A stretch of 64,000 bases of DNA from Planococcus citri (GCF_950023065.1 NC_088677.1:38580555-38644554), one strand, 5' to 3'. Positions 51,101 to 63,570 are shown, counted from the first letter of the stretch. The notes: generated by a model not told the origin, from the sequence alone. Translations and numbers: made by a program.

Positions 51101-54100
51101 CAATAGAGTTCTTTCATCCCGCTGCAGTGCTCGGATTTACATCAAGCAACAAATACGAGCCAGAGAGATGAAAAAATCGAAGAAAAAAACCGTTAAGAAA
51201 TCTAAAGTAAAAAAAGTATTAAAGTCTCGAGCCAATGAAAAAATCCGAAAACCAGTTCCAACAAAGTTACTCGAACCCAGAACGTGTAAACAGAAATATC
51301 TTTCTGAAAATGGTCTTAAGGAAGAAACACGCATGAAAAATGACAGCAATAAGGATTCGAAGAGTAGAGAAGAAACTGATAGAGAAGAATTCAGGTAATG
51401 ATAGTGTCTCCTTTTTTTTTTTCATTTAGTTTTGAGTTGCGAGTAAATTGAAACATTCGCTCTTATTTATGCTAATTTCATATAGCGACTCCGATTCCGT
51501 AAAATATCAAAGTTTGAAGAAGATCGAAATACCTAAATGGAAGAAAAAGTATTACATTGCGGGGTTGTTTTCTGATTCTTACAAAGAAGAGAAGTAAGTT
51601 TCGACATGATAAAAATTGACGAATATTCGATGATAAAAAATATGTTAAAATTTCATGTGTTTGTAGACAGAACCTTGGAGACGCGAAGAATCGATCCAAT
51701 TATAAAGAAGAAGACCATCCTCACGGCTTGTTACCACCTTCTGCTTACGCTAATGATTACGTACGCGAAAGGAGAGTCGACTTTAAACTACCTTACGATT
51801 TATGGTGGCAGCATTCGCACAATCAATTGCCTGGAAGAGATGATGTGGTTCATTCTTGGAATTACAAAAAAATACGAACTAGTAAATTATTCTTCACAAA
51901 TTAATCAACCGATAATGAGACGTGATATTATGTTGATGTTATTTTATACTTTTCAGACGTGTACTACGATGTAAAACCAACGTACATGTACGAAGCTCAA
52001 GCTTGTAGTTGTAAAATACCTACAGAAAAAGATGAACTTGGATGTGGTGAGGACTGCATTAATCGTTTAGTTTACGCCGAATGTTCTCCTGAACTTTGCC
52101 CTTTGAAGCAAAAATGCTCCAATCAAAAGATACAGAAACACGAATGGTCCCCGAAATTGGTGAAATTCATGACTCAAGACAAGGTATGTGCTATAATCGA
52201 ACTTCATGTCGCGAAATCACTCGAAGTAAAGTTCATGACCGGAAACCATACTACATATATTTTGTTGCAGGGTTGGGGAGTGAAAACGAAAGAAGCCATC
52301 AAGAACGGCGAATTCGTCTTGGAATACGTTGGTGAAGTTGTCACCGATAAAGAATTCAAGAAACGCATGACATCGTTGTACAAAAATGATATTCATCATT
52401 ATTGCCTCAATCTAGACGGTGGCTTATTAATCGATAGTCATCGTATGGGTGGATTTGGTTAGTTTCATTGGTTAAATTATTTGCGATATGAATTCCATTC
52501 AAGGATTCGTTGTAACGATGACTTTATTTTATGACAGGTCGTTTTGTGAATCATTCGTGCGAACCGAATTGCGAAATGCAAAAGTGGAGTGTGAACGGTC
52601 TATTTCGAATGGTGTTGTTTGCATTACGCAATATTGAAGCAGGGGAAGAATTAACGTACGATTATAATTTTGCCTTATTTAATCCGGCAGAAGGACAGGT
52701 ATATTGAGAAAACACGTATAAATTACATCTTTCCCGTAGACACTAATGTATGTTTTCAATATTTAGCCTTGTTTATGCGGATCTTCCAAGTGCCGTGGAG
52801 TTATCGGCGGAAAATCTCAGCGTGTTCCACTCAACAACGTTAATAATCCTTCTAAGAACGACCCGGCCAGTAGTACCACTTCAAATGCTACATCTAACGC
52901 TGACAAAAAATCGAATAGACTAAGGTACGTTATGTTTCAATGTGCAGGGTCCACAGAAATTCCGGACACCCTGTTTTACTTTCGCGGATATTAACATAAT
53001 TATTGTGAAGTAAGCTGCATGGCAGCGTTGAATACGTTTAATCAACGTTATACCACGACATTACTTCTGATTTTTAAACATGAAAATTCAAATTTTTAAT
53101 ATAATTAGGTATTCAAGGCACCTGATAGTTCTAGAGACCCTGTTCAAATAATCCATATCGTCTTTGCAGGCCTCGAAAACAAATACGCAAAAGCACGAAA
53201 GTTGAAAGCAGGCAAAATCAGAGGAGAGATTCAGTTGCCAGCAGCAATAGTATTGGTATATTACCTCAACGCAATGCCTACAATTTAACGCCTGTCAAAT
53301 TACTGACGTCGGAAGAAAAGAAAATCGTGTTGAATTTCCACGTATTTCTGATTCGTAATTTGACCAAGGTAGGCATACGAATATTATTTACGAGCAAACT
53401 ACTATATTTTCGACTTTATATTTGAACCGATTTATTCGTTGATCTAAATCAATCTGTTTGTTTAGATTCAACATTTCCGAGAAAAGCTGTTACAAAATGC
53501 TAACAACAAAGAGAATGCAAACAACTTGAATCTGAATTGTTTGGAAGACGCTGCTGCCAAAGAATCGGCCGTTTTTGTTACTCATTTCAACGCTTTATCT
53601 ACGCAAAGAGGTATTACAACACGACGTTTAGCTCAAGCCCAAGATAACCCCGAAGTGACGAAGATAGCTCTTCTTGCGAAAGTTTTTCGAACCATTTTCA
53701 ACGATATGGTTTCTGCAAAAGGTACTCGTATATTTTACAAGTATTTTTCCTGCCTACGTTAATTATATTAAATTAATACACGTACGATTGTGTAGACGAA
53801 AAAGGACAACCGTTCAGTTCACTTTTCATGACATTGCCTTCGAAGAGAAAACTTCCGATGTACTACCAACGTATAAGTGATCCTATAGATCTGACTACTA
53901 TCGAGAAAAACATCATTACCGGAATGTACAAAAACGTCGAACTCTTTGACAAAGACATGAAAAAACTGATCGCCAATAGCGTTAAATATTATAAAAGAAC
54001 TTCGGATTACGGAATCGCAGCTGTTAGATTAAGAAAAGAGTACAATATATCGAAATTGAAGCATGTCGATGAACTAAAGGAAATCGTCGGAGAATCAATG

Positions 54101-55933
54101 CCACCGACGTTTATGCCTGGTCAAGAGGATCCTGGTTGGTGTTCGTATTTGAATCGAAGTACTCGATGGTTATGTCTTGACTGTACGTATTTTGAAAATA
54201 TAATCGATGTACATTTTTTCAGGTGATGAAGAAGAAGATGTAATCAGATGTATTTGCGGATTCTATAAAGATGAAGGTGTTATGATACAATGCGAAAGAT
54301 GTCTGGTGTGGCAGCATTGCGATTGCGTCAAAGGCGACCCGAATGCTGAATATTATTTATGCGAGAGATGCAATCCTCGAGAACTCGATTACGATATACC
54401 TCTCGATAGTGTACCTGAATACGCACAACCAGGAGAAAAGCATTATCTAACTTTAATGAGAGACAATTTACAAATTAAGCAAGGTATATTCTTGTTTTGA
54501 TTTCACGTTTGCTAGAATTTAACCCCCTTTAGTCATCAAACTGTGCCGAATTTTTATAGATAGGTTTTTCATTTTAAATTCAAGTGCTTCTAGATTGATC
54601 GATTATAATGTGGTAAAAAAAGAATATAACTTTTAGAATATGAGGTATCATATCTCTGAAGATTCAAGGGGAGTTGTTAATGTTTAGGAGGAGCGTATTG
54701 CAATTTTGAGATGTCTTTTGTAATTGTTTTAATTAATAGAATCGATAAATTATGGTATTTTTGCAGGTGATACGGTTTACGTACTGAGAGATATTTTCAA
54801 TCCCGAAACTAAGACTAGGCATACGTTCAAAACGATTAAAAACTTCACATTTGACGACTGTGATATTTTCCGTGTGGAGAGATTATGGATAAATGAAAAG
54901 TAATGAAGATATACCAAACTTCTTTTTATTTAAAACTCCTCAAGCAATGTACAAAATCATAAGCCTTCTCACGTGTTTGCTTTTGAAATTTTAGAGGGGA
55001 AAGGATGTCATTCGGACATCACTATCTGCGTCCTCATGAAACTTACCATGAACCAACGAGACGATTTTTCACTAATGAAGTTGTCCAAATCCCTTTATAC
55101 GAAGCGGTACCTTTGGATTTAATTATGGGACAGTGTTACGTTCTGGGTTTATCAACCTATCGTAAAGGTCGGCCGATTGATTCAGATCCTGAACATATTT
55201 ACATTTGCGAATACAGGTACATACTCAACAAGTTCGTATTCCATTACCGTTGTGATATAAATTCATATTTTCATAAAAATATTGGCTATTTACAGAGTGG
55301 ATAAGCAAGCCAGAGTATTTTATAGACTACCTACTTCCAAACAACCCAAAGTGTGCACCAAAAATTACGCTTTTGATACTTTCGATATCCCATTAAAGCC
55401 TGTTCGAACGTATGCGGTGAGTGCAATAGCGAAATTCATTATCAACTGATAAATACGGTCATTTTTTTTTCATTATGAAATACCTACTTATTTCTAGCCA
55501 CACGGTGAAGTAAAACTTTCATCTAATACGTCTACGTTGTCATCGAGTTCAAAAACATCAGTCAACAATTCAAAAGTTCGTGGGCCGAAAGTTGAAGAAT
55601 CGACCATCGTTAGTTCTGAGAGTAGTCGTGTGTTGCTGGACAGCGCTACAGAAAACTCCTGTAGCAGTATAAAAATTGACGAAGATGATTTACCGCTGTC
55701 ACAATTAAGAGACTCTAAAGTAAGTTGAATGCGTAGTATCATTGAGGGAAATACATGGTCAATTGTAACGATTTTGATATCATTTCCAGCATGAAAAACA
55801 AAAGCAACGTCTCAATTCAATACTGTTGAAACTATTGGCTAAAAAATCGTCTACAAAGGCACCTCTAGATGCGTCTTACTTGTTAGATTTAGGAAGAAGA
55901 AATCGTAAAAAACCAGAACTTTTTTCTACTTGA
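45192..55933 (+). CDS. ash1: Histone-lysine N-methyltransferase ASH1
   Basis: Trithorax-group H3K36 methyltransferase opposing Polycomb silencing. Twenty-six exons give 2696 residues: 45192-45305, 45406-45519, 45796-45948, 46044-46226, 46297-46842, 46918-47076, 47147-47476, 47550-47984, 48063-48856, 49035-49206, 49305-51394, 51486-51593, 51667-51881, 51957-52183, 52271-52457, 52538-52698, 52767-52924, 53170-53368, 53466-53721, 53796-54182, 54223-54483, 54767-54899, 54995-55216, 55296-55416, 55498-55719, 55790-55933. Two AT-hooks (KRGRPPK about residue 580, GPGRPKK about 797) precede a long Lys/Ser-rich region. Then follow AWS (about 1812-1870, Cys-rich), SET (about 1875-1996, with RFVNHSC and ELTYDYNF), post-SET CLCGSSKC, bromodomain (YYQRISDPIDLTTIE), PHD (RCICG to CERC) and BAH (from GDTVYVLRDIF). 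This domain order is unique to ASH1. Confidence 0.97.
48987..49004 (+). repeat. (ACTT)n microsatellite in ash1 intron
   Basis: Tandem ACTT units in the intron between the exons ending 48856 and starting 49035. Confidence 0.8.
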
Positions 55934-57269
55934 GTGCAGTGTACACTGTACAGGTTGATTTTTACGGTGGTGATGATAATTTATTTAATGTTGTGTATGT
56001 TTTATATACTTACCTATGTTTGTTTGTTTTAGTTGAGTTTACTAGGGTACTGGTTACTGGTTAGTTATTGAATGTCAGATTCGTTTTACACGAGGTGAAT
56101 TATTACTGTGATGTTGATGTGTAAATCATGTAAATTTAAATTGAAAAAAAAATCTAAAGTGTTTTTGATGTATGACATCTTTGTATTCTATAAAAAATGT
56201 ACCGGTTTTTTATCGAAGCAACGAAAGGGACTTCAGCATTACTGTTTGGTCGCGTTGCTATAAACGTTGTCTTATTTATAATTGTTTTTTAATGTATTCT
56301 TATTTTAATTAGTGTTACTAACTTTATCAAGTTGGATGTTCGTTTTTGTACGATTGAGTAACTAGTTTTTCAGTCAGATTTATTATGTTTCAATTAGGTG
56401 TAAACATCTCAAACTTCTCTCCTTTTTTAAAATATTTTTTTTGTAAACGCGTCATCATTGCTGATCTGATATCTCTTGAAGTGAATTTTTATGCATTTTT
56501 TTCTTGTAATTTTTAATCATGATTTCATGTCCCTTATTTTATTTTAATTTTTCAACTATCGTGTTGATGTGAATATTTCTCGCTAGATCAAATTTTTGTC
56601 ACAATAATCGAGTATTAGCAGGGGTTACATAATCCCATTGTTGTAACTTAATCTTTGAGATGTTTGTTCATTGAAAGTGTTCGCGCTTTTAGATTTTACA
56701 TTGTGATTTTTTTTTCGGTTTAGTTGTGCTTCAATACCATTTTAACTGTTATTGTTTTGTCATCTGTTCCAAAAATCAATTTTTATATCAGCCGGTTTTC
56801 TCCTCAACTGCCTTATCTGAATTCCAGTTTTATGTTTTTATCTTCTTTTCTAAAGCTTTCACCTTCCAATATTTATGTACTTTTTCTCGTTGGGAGTATT
56901 TTTAGTAAATAATTTTTTTCGTTTTGAAAAATTGAAATGATGAAAAAAACTGATACGTGCCTTAATGCAATATGAAAAACTATTTTTTTATATTCTGAAA
57001 AGTTTATTTTATTACTTATAATCAAATTTTGAATATGTAATATAATTTTAGCTGTACTTGATAGATATTTTTTTAATGAACCATTTTCCCTCATGATTAT
57101 GTATCAACGCGTGTACCTTATATTATAGTAATTTGTTTCTTTTTCTTTCTCTCTCAATTTTTTGCTTGAAAATTGTCAACTTATTGTCTGATTACTTTTA
57201 TTTCTTTTTTTTTTTGTAAATTTTCAAAAACATGACATGAAATGTTTCATTTTTAATGTATGAAATAAA
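55934..57269 (+). other. ash1 3' UTR
   Basis: T-rich sequence without coding support. It ends at AATAAA (57264-57269), the clearest poly(A) signal downstream of ash1, implying a 3' UTR of about 1.3 kb. Confidence 0.5.
57264..57269 (+). terminator. ash1 poly(A) signal
   Basis: AATAAA in ATGAAATAAATGTGTG, followed by GT- and T-rich sequence, as expected of a cleavage site. Confidence 0.55.
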
Positions 57270-57891
57270 TGTGTGTTTTCAATAACTTAACATAATTGTT
57301 ATAATTTTGTATAATTATCTGCCTCACTTCATCTGCAAGGAATCAAAATTCGGCGAATAAACTACTTTTCGCCGAAATTTTTTTTTTTTCTGCAGGTCGT
57401 TTTCGAAATATTCAAGATTTTGAATGATTTTAATCACTCAACTCTTAAGCAATATTTTCGATCCTTTCATTCGCTTATAAAAATATGTATGTACTAGAAA
57501 GTGAAAATTATTTTCAATAACTGAAAATGCGAATTTTGTGAAGGACTTTCCCTTATTTTGACATCCCGACATTGACCTAAACGGCCAACACATTCATTGT
57601 TCATGCCTACAAAGGCTTAGCAAATGTGACCCAGTTACGAGAAAACAATTTTTCACTTTCACCCTGAAACACTTCGTGAACTTGTAACGATATGTCACAA
57701 CAGAAATACAGAACTAGGACAAAAAAAATCATGTTTAATATATTATCGAATTATGTACAATATGGAGGATTCATACTTACAAAAATATATCTTGAAAGCT
57801 CACGTATTTTGGGACAAATTTCAGTCTAATACAAATGCATACAAACGAAAATGCCTAAAAATTAATGAGAAGTGAATAGTAGGTATATTAA

Positions 57892-59647
57892 TTATTCGTC
57901 ACTTGATGGAGATTTTTTCTCATAATTTTCATTATGAGATTGTACAATTTCATTGAGATCTGTTTCTTCAACGCAAGTTTTCTCCAGCAATTTCTTCAAT
58001 CGTTTTCCAATCAGTTTCGGGTAGGTGTGATTTTTCAATCGTAATTCTTTACTTTCGTGTATTACGGCCCCGTGATTTATTTGATATTCACATAAAGCAG
58101 ACAACGGTCGTAAGAGATCAATTTTCCAAGACGGTTTGTTTTCCAAAATGGATAAAGCTTCGGCTGCTGTTTCCAAAGTAGATAAGCAACCTTCTGTAGG
58201 CTGCGTTCTGATTATGTATTCGCTACCGCGATGTTTCGAAAGTTTAACCTACATTTTAAAAAAATCAACTTCATTCGGTAATATGTACATTGTACAGACG
58301 GATGAGTTTTCATAGCATGGCGATTATTTTTACCTGTTTCAAGGAATGTAAAGAGGTCGATTTATTGTAAATAGTTTTCGCCTGCGCCCACGTCCCATCA
58401 ATGATCACCAAAGTGTACTGAAAGTTGGAACTTTCGTCTACTTTCGGCAAACTTTCAACATCCACAGCCTTTAATGAAGGATATAACAGCAAAGTGTTTG
58501 GAGAACTTAAAATATCAGGTAACTCGGTATGCCTGCGAAAAATAACAATAAATATCGTATATGAGTTCATATTATACTATTGAGGTTGAATAAAAAGGTG
58601 CATGGGACGAAAATTGCGGATTGAGAAAACACAACATAATCAAGCTTTGTTTTTAACATGAACCCTTATGTTATAATTACATATTTTAAAACACTTAAAA
58701 CAGGTAATTTAGCAATAAATCATACACGCGCACCCTATATGTGTTGGCTAATGAACAAGTTTTTCATTCTCTACAAAAACATTTAAGAAAGTTTATTACG
58801 AAATTGCATGTTCCAATTACGCCGTTGTAATTAACATAATCGGAAATTTTGACCAAGGACTTTTTCGAAAAACGAGGCGCTTTTTACACGCTACACTCCG
58901 AACAGAAATTACAAAAAGTATAAGCAATTAGTTTCTAATCGTACTGACCAATTAATAAATTTATAAAACGACATAAAAATTTTGGTAAATGAGCAAGTAG
59001 GGCGGAAAATCCGATGGTTAAAAACTTACTAATCGCGTGGACGCGGATGTTAAATTATGTAAATTTTTAACAATAAATGAAGCGAAAATTCGCAGCTATT
59101 TTAATTGTTTCCTATAGTAATAGTGCTCCAGATGGTGTAGAAACGTGTATAAGGCACTTAGTGACACATTTAAGGAAAATTATGCTTTTTAATATTTTGT
59201 CCTTTGAGTACGTAAAAGATAATTGTACTGAAAACACGTTCTTGCGAACGATAGACTGTCTGCAACTCGATAATACAGTTCAATGTTGTGTCGTGTCCTA
59301 CCTGTTTTGTGGAAACTTTTTTCCCGTGAAAACAACGCATTTTTCTTTTTTCAACGATAGAGACAGCATCGTGGCTGTGTGCAAACATCTTTTTTCTTCT
59401 GCTGGATGCTGCAGCAGTACGATTTTACACAACGGATTCAAACGTTCAGGCGGTAAGTATTTGCAATAACATACCCCTGTAGGTCGTCTACAAAGTTTAA
59501 AAGTAAAAGCTTGTTAATAATCATTTCTGCTTTTAATTTGCTACAAAAGTGCTCGTTTTCGTACCTGCATTCGCGACAAATGTCTCTCTTGATGGGTGGG
59601 TCGATTGGTAAATTTATCAAATCGTCCCATGTAACATCATCGTCCAT
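57892..59647 (-). CDS. DTWD2: tRNA-uridine aminocarboxypropyltransferase, DTWD2-type
   Basis: DTW-domain enzyme that transfers the aminocarboxypropyl group of S-adenosylmethionine to uridine in tRNA (acp3U). Four minus-strand exons join in phase: 59647-59565, 59487-59302, 58532-58334, 58248-57892, for 274 residues. The Cys-rich start ICRECRRPTGVCYC KYLP spans the first splice. It is followed by VLLQHPAEEKRCLHTA, the family's QHP(x)E block, then NTLLLYPS, and the signature DGTWAQAK that names the family. The third block RTQPTEGCLSTLETAAEAL matches the conserved C-terminal core. The length is close to the human protein. It converges on ash1 and diverges from NAXD. A 130-codon plus-strand frame at 59077-59469 is only its antisense shadow. 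Confidence 0.92.
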
Positions 59648-60638
59648 GGTTACGCTTTCGGAATTTGATCTGAAACATATTTAAATGTCTTAAAATGAAA
59701 TGGTTCGTAGAGACAGGCAATACACAAGCAAATTTTAACGTGAATTTTCGAATAAACGCTTATCGATCTGCTATAATTTTGACTGATATAATCACGCATT
59801 GATACGATGGACGGATTGTTCGTATATTGTATAGTGTAAGCACTTCGATGAAAAACTAAATCAATCATTTTATCGCAACGTGTGAACGTGAGATGAAATT
59901 ACGCGTACATATTATTTATTTTTTTCCAATTGCGTGGTTGATGCAAACGCAGCTGTCAGATGCAATACTTGATACAAACGTGCGTATATCTACATATTAC
60001 GAACAATCCATTTATTACATAAATCTTCGTAGAATCGCTGATCATAAATAAACGATTCATCGAATAGATTAATTCAATGGGGATTTCGAAAATAGTAGAC
60101 AATCGATTTTAGGATATCAAGTATACAATATTCAAAAATTCAATACTTACTTCCAAATGAGTTACTGATGAAGCTGATGTAAGTGATCTACATCGAATAA
60201 ATTCTAAAAGAGATTGAACATTTCCTCGCAATCCACAACAAACAATATTATGATTGTATCAAATCAAAATGATTTATAACGAATTTGAGGGGAATACCGA
60301 ATAATCGAACATTTTACAATTACAACCAACACGCTGACATTTGTTTGCATTTTGTAGACAGTTAGGCGGGAGGAAGAGGTGAGGTGGTTAGCAACAAATT
60401 GATAAGTTCAAGTTCACGTCTTCACTAGTCTTCACGATAATTCACGATTATTTTTAGATTGATAACAATATGAATGGAAAAATTTAAATTTTGATCAAAA
60501 ACCGCAAGTTTTTCTGCGACTTAGCTTGAATAATGAAATCAATTTGAAAATAAATCACTTTCCCAGTGTTCGAATGACGACTTGAGCTGTTTTGATTCTT
60601 ATCTAGTCAAACATGCAACATGCCTGATTAGGTAAATT
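59648..60638. promoter_or_regulatory. Shared upstream region of DTWD2 and NAXD
   Basis: About 1 kb separates the start codons of the divergent DTWD2 (-) and NAXD (+) genes, so both promoters lie here. No TATA box is evident. Confidence 0.45.
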
Positions 60639-61828
60639 ATGCTTAAAACGGTAAGAGATGATTTCCTGTTTCTAATATTGAAGTGTTGAAAAACTAAGAG
60701 AATGATTTGATCAAATACATTACCAATAGTTAATATAAAAGTCTCCTAAGATTTCTATCTCATTATCAATCTTTCATGCTCATATCTGCAGTAATTCTGT
60801 ATTTTTCTGTTTAGATATACCGCAATCGTGCTAATCTTACCACTGCTATCACAGAAATATCTCCTATACTTACACCAAAATTTGTTAAAAAAATGAGCTC
60901 AGTGCCCGAACAAGAATTACAAGCTGCTGCGAAAACATTACCTCCAGCTCTTTCAGAATCGAAACACAAAGGACAAGCCGGTCGAATTGGTATAATTGGT
61001 GGTTCTTCCGAGTACACAGGTGCTCCTTATTTTGCGGGTATCACAGCTCTGAGATGTGGTGCAGATCTAACGTACATATTTTGTATGAAAGACGCGGCGA
61101 TACCTATTAAATCATATTCACCAGAATTGATCGTATTGCCATTTTTAGATGCCGAACACGGCAAAAGTTTGACCACAACGCGGCTTCTGAATATCCATTC
61201 ATTGGTGATAGGACCAGGCTTGGGAGAAAACGTCGATGTGCATCAGCTGGTCGTATCCATCATTCAATACGTAAAGGAAAATCAGAAAATTCTGTTTCGG
61301 ATTTCATTAGTTTTTGATGCAGATGGAATCGGATTATTGGCTGACAATAAAGACGTTCTCTTAAATTACCCTGGATCTATATACATAACTCCTAATGCTA
61401 ATGAAATAAAAAAATTAGCATTTGCGTATTTCGGACGACGTGATATAAATACTAGCGATGATGCGACATTGCAAGAACTGGTTAATCAAATTCATCCTAA
61501 CGCTGTTCTCATCTTGAAAGGTCAAAACGATAAAATAGTCACTCCCGATGGTACGTATGTTTGCTCTACTCCTGGTTCATTGAGACGATGTGGAGGACAA
61601 GGAGATATTTTATCCGGTTCATTAGGTTTATTTTCATATTGGGCCAATTTGTATAAAGAAAAAGAAGACCAGAGTAACATTCCAGCTGAAGTAATCGCCA
61701 GCTATTCCGCTTGTTCTATCACAAGATTATGCAGTCAGTTTGCTCACGAAGAAAAAGAACGTGCCATGGTGACTTCGGATATGCTGTCTCAAATTGGCAA
61801 AGCGTATAAAACATTTTTCAGTTCATAA
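60639..61828 (+). CDS. NAXD: ATP-dependent (S)-NAD(P)H-hydrate dehydratase
   Basis: Repairs NADHX and NADPHX, damaged hydrated forms of the cofactors, using ATP, in partnership with the epimerase NAXE. Two exons, 60639-60650 and 60815-61828, give 341 residues. The ribokinase-like fold shows GRIGIIGGSSEYTGAPYFAG at the start, VIGPGLGEN, FDADGIGLL, TPNANE, ILKGQNDKIV and the catalytic GGQGDILSG. The short first exon (MLKT) continues in phase into IYRNRANLTTAITEISP. This makes a 30-residue basic, hydroxyl-rich leader that looks like a mitochondrial presequence, ahead of an internal ATG at 60893 (MSSVPEQE) that would give a cytosolic 311-residue form. The large exon carries the whole enzyme without introns, unlike neighbouring genes. 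Confidence 0.93.
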
Positions 61829-62096
61829 AAATTGGGTTTAGGTAACTTTTTTGATCCAATTTCTATTTTATGTTTTTAATTTCAGAAGTAAAATAATTTA
61901 TTGTTTATGCAACTTTGAACATGCAACTATTTTATTTTTGTTGGGCTATCGCTTGGTTTTATTTATTGTTATATTCGTCACTCATCATTTTTTTGTTACT
62001 GCTGTATTGTGATTTTATATTCAAATTTGAGAATAATTTCATTGGTGATTGTAAAAAAATAATTATAAAATATTTATTGATATAATTATTATTACT
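61829..62096 (+). other. NAXD 3' flank
   Basis: AT-rich sequence between the NAXD stop and the LTR element. No strict AATAAA is seen, so the NAXD transcript may end in ATAAAA-like words here or run into the LTR. Confidence 0.4.
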
Positions 62097-62293
62097 TGTT
62101 GGAAATGTGCAACACTGCCATCGAAATTTAACTAGATTTAAGCTCTATCCGGTGTGTGTGGTAACATTGTTTTTTTTCACCATGCCTTTATCATCTCGTT
62201 TTGTACTTATATAATTTGATGAATTTGTTTTACGTATTAAATAATGAACAAGACTCTGCTTTTTCGTGACTTTATTTAAACTGTATAATAACA
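62097..62293 (+). repeat. 5' LTR
   Basis: 197 bp, TGTTGGAAAT to TATAATAACA. It carries a TATA box (TATATAA at 62208-62214) and a poly(A) signal variant (ATTAAA at 62236-62241), so promoter and 3' processing signals are both present. Confidence 0.95.
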
Positions 62294-62307
62294 GGTTATG
62301 GGCCCAG
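62294..62307 (+). other. Primer-binding site, initiator tRNA-Met anticodon arm
   Basis: GGTTATGGGCCCAG starts at the first base after the LTR. It is complementary to the anticodon stem-loop of initiator tRNA-Met (loop with CAU). Drosophila copia is known to prime from such a half-tRNA rather than from the tRNA 3' end. Confidence 0.85.
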
Positions 62308-62390
62308 TCCCTTGCCTAACTGTGCGCGAACAGAAATCGAACTCGAACTATGGTATTTTTCAACTAATGTACTTTGTACTACCGGCAATT

Positions 62391-62450
62391 TTGGCCTCGC
62401 ACTCTTTGAACTCGGCATATTTGGCCTCGCACTCCTTGAACTTTGAACAA
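62391..62450 (+). repeat. Two 30-bp tandem repeats in the Gag leader
   Basis: Two copies of a unit starting TTGGCCTCGCACTC, at 62391-62420 and 62421-62450. They would encode LASHSLN twice if the longer Gag start is used. Confidence 0.8.
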
Positions 62451-62519
62451 GAACTAGAACTCGATCATTGGATCTCGCACTCGAACAGAACAACCACTCA
62501 ATCTCCGAACTCAGTCAAC

Positions 62520-63365
62520 ATGGACAACCTAATAATCAGCATCTCAAATGGCATCTCCAAACTACAAGGTACACAGAACTATCCTGAATGGCGTTTTCGA
62601 TTGAACTTAGCTATAGAACAAGTAACAAACTTACATGACTTAGAAGTGCATCATACCACGAAAAAAACAAAACAAGAAAGTTTAGAATTGAAACTCAAGC
62701 TCTTGATCGCAGGTACAATCAGTGAACATGTGACCAGTCACATTTTGCATTGTACCACTTCAACTTTGATGTTAGATAAAATCGAACAGCTCTATGGTCC
62801 AAAAGAAGAAGATCTTGATGAACTGCAACTGGAATTCTTCAATTTCGAGTATGACAGTAAAAAATCCATGCAAGAAAATGTGAGTAAACTTGAAATATTG
62901 CGCCAAAAGATAATCAACTTAGGCGATAGCATTTCCGAGTCCGCTTTTAAAACAAGAATTTTGTCATCTCTACCTAAATGTTTCGATGCAATCGTATCAG
63001 CAGCTAATCTGAACAAAAAAATCAAGCTCAAAGATTTAATTTCATCATTGGTTTCCGAGGATATTCGTCTACGTAAATTGAAAGGTGCTGATAAGAAAGA
63101 ACCAGATCCGAAAAACGAACCTGTGATTGTGAAAACAGCAGCAGCCCTGATAGCAACCTCATCAACTCCTCCATCAGCTCAATCCAATACTAATTCCGAA
63201 GATCAATCCTGCAAGTATTGTAAAACGAAAGGTCACCTTGTGGATTCCTGCCCTGAATTGATGAAAAGAAATAATGCAGTGTGCCATTCCTGTGGAGATA
63301 AGGGCCACTACTCAAAAAATTGCAAGGTAAAAAAAGAAAAGGAAAAGGTAACACTTGCTTGTTAA
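62520..63365 (+). CDS. gag: Copia-type Gag with two zinc knuckles
   Basis: The structural capsid and nucleocapsid protein of the LTR element, 281 residues from ATG 62520 (MDNLIISISNGISKLQGTQN). The N-terminal part shows the Gag-polypeptide pattern of copia elements (YPEWRFRLNLAIE, an LxxLYG motif as IEQLYGPKE, and LSSLPKCFDAIV). Two CCHC knuckles follow, CKYCKTKGHLVDSC and CHSCGDKGHYSKNC, each C-x2-C-x4-H-x4-C, then a Lys-rich end. The frame is open upstream to ATG 62298, inside the primer-binding site, which would add 74 residues including a repeated LASHSLN. I prefer the shorter start because its N-terminus aligns with other Gags. The frame is intact. Confidence 0.92.
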   Translation: MDNLIISISNGISKLQGTQNYPEWRFRLNLAIEQVTNLHDLEVHHTTKKTKQESLELKLKLLIAGTISEHVTSHILHCTTSTLMLDKIEQLYGPKEEDLDELQLEFFNFEYDSKKSMQENVSKLEILRQKIINLGDSISESAFKTRILSSLPKCFDAIVSAANLNKKIKLKDLISSLVSEDIRLRKLKGADKKEPDPKNEPVIVKTAAALIATSSTPPSAQSNTNSEDQSCKYCKTKGHLVDSCPELMKRNNAVCHSCGDKGHYSKNCKVKKEKEKVTLAC

Positions 63366-63563
63366 AATTGTTTTACATTTCTTGTGTTCTTTGTATTTTT
63401 AAACATATTATCTACTCTTTTTAGAATTAAGTGTTTCATGACATGTGTTTGTCTATCCAAATTTGCTCACTTTGTGATTTTGTTCTAGTTTTTATTACTA
63501 GGTGCTATTTTTGATTTTATTTTTTAGAATTACGTATTCCTGAACTTTCGATTGTTGTGTTGT

Positions 63564-63570
63564 AAGGGAG
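63564..63570 (+). other. Polypurine tract
   Basis: AAGGGAG directly before the 3' LTR, the expected primer site for plus-strand DNA synthesis. Confidence 0.75.

Noticed and set aside
59077..59469. 130-codon plus-strand frame with ATG
   Set aside because: Antisense to DTWD2 exon 2, which has clear family motifs and good splice sites on the minus strand.
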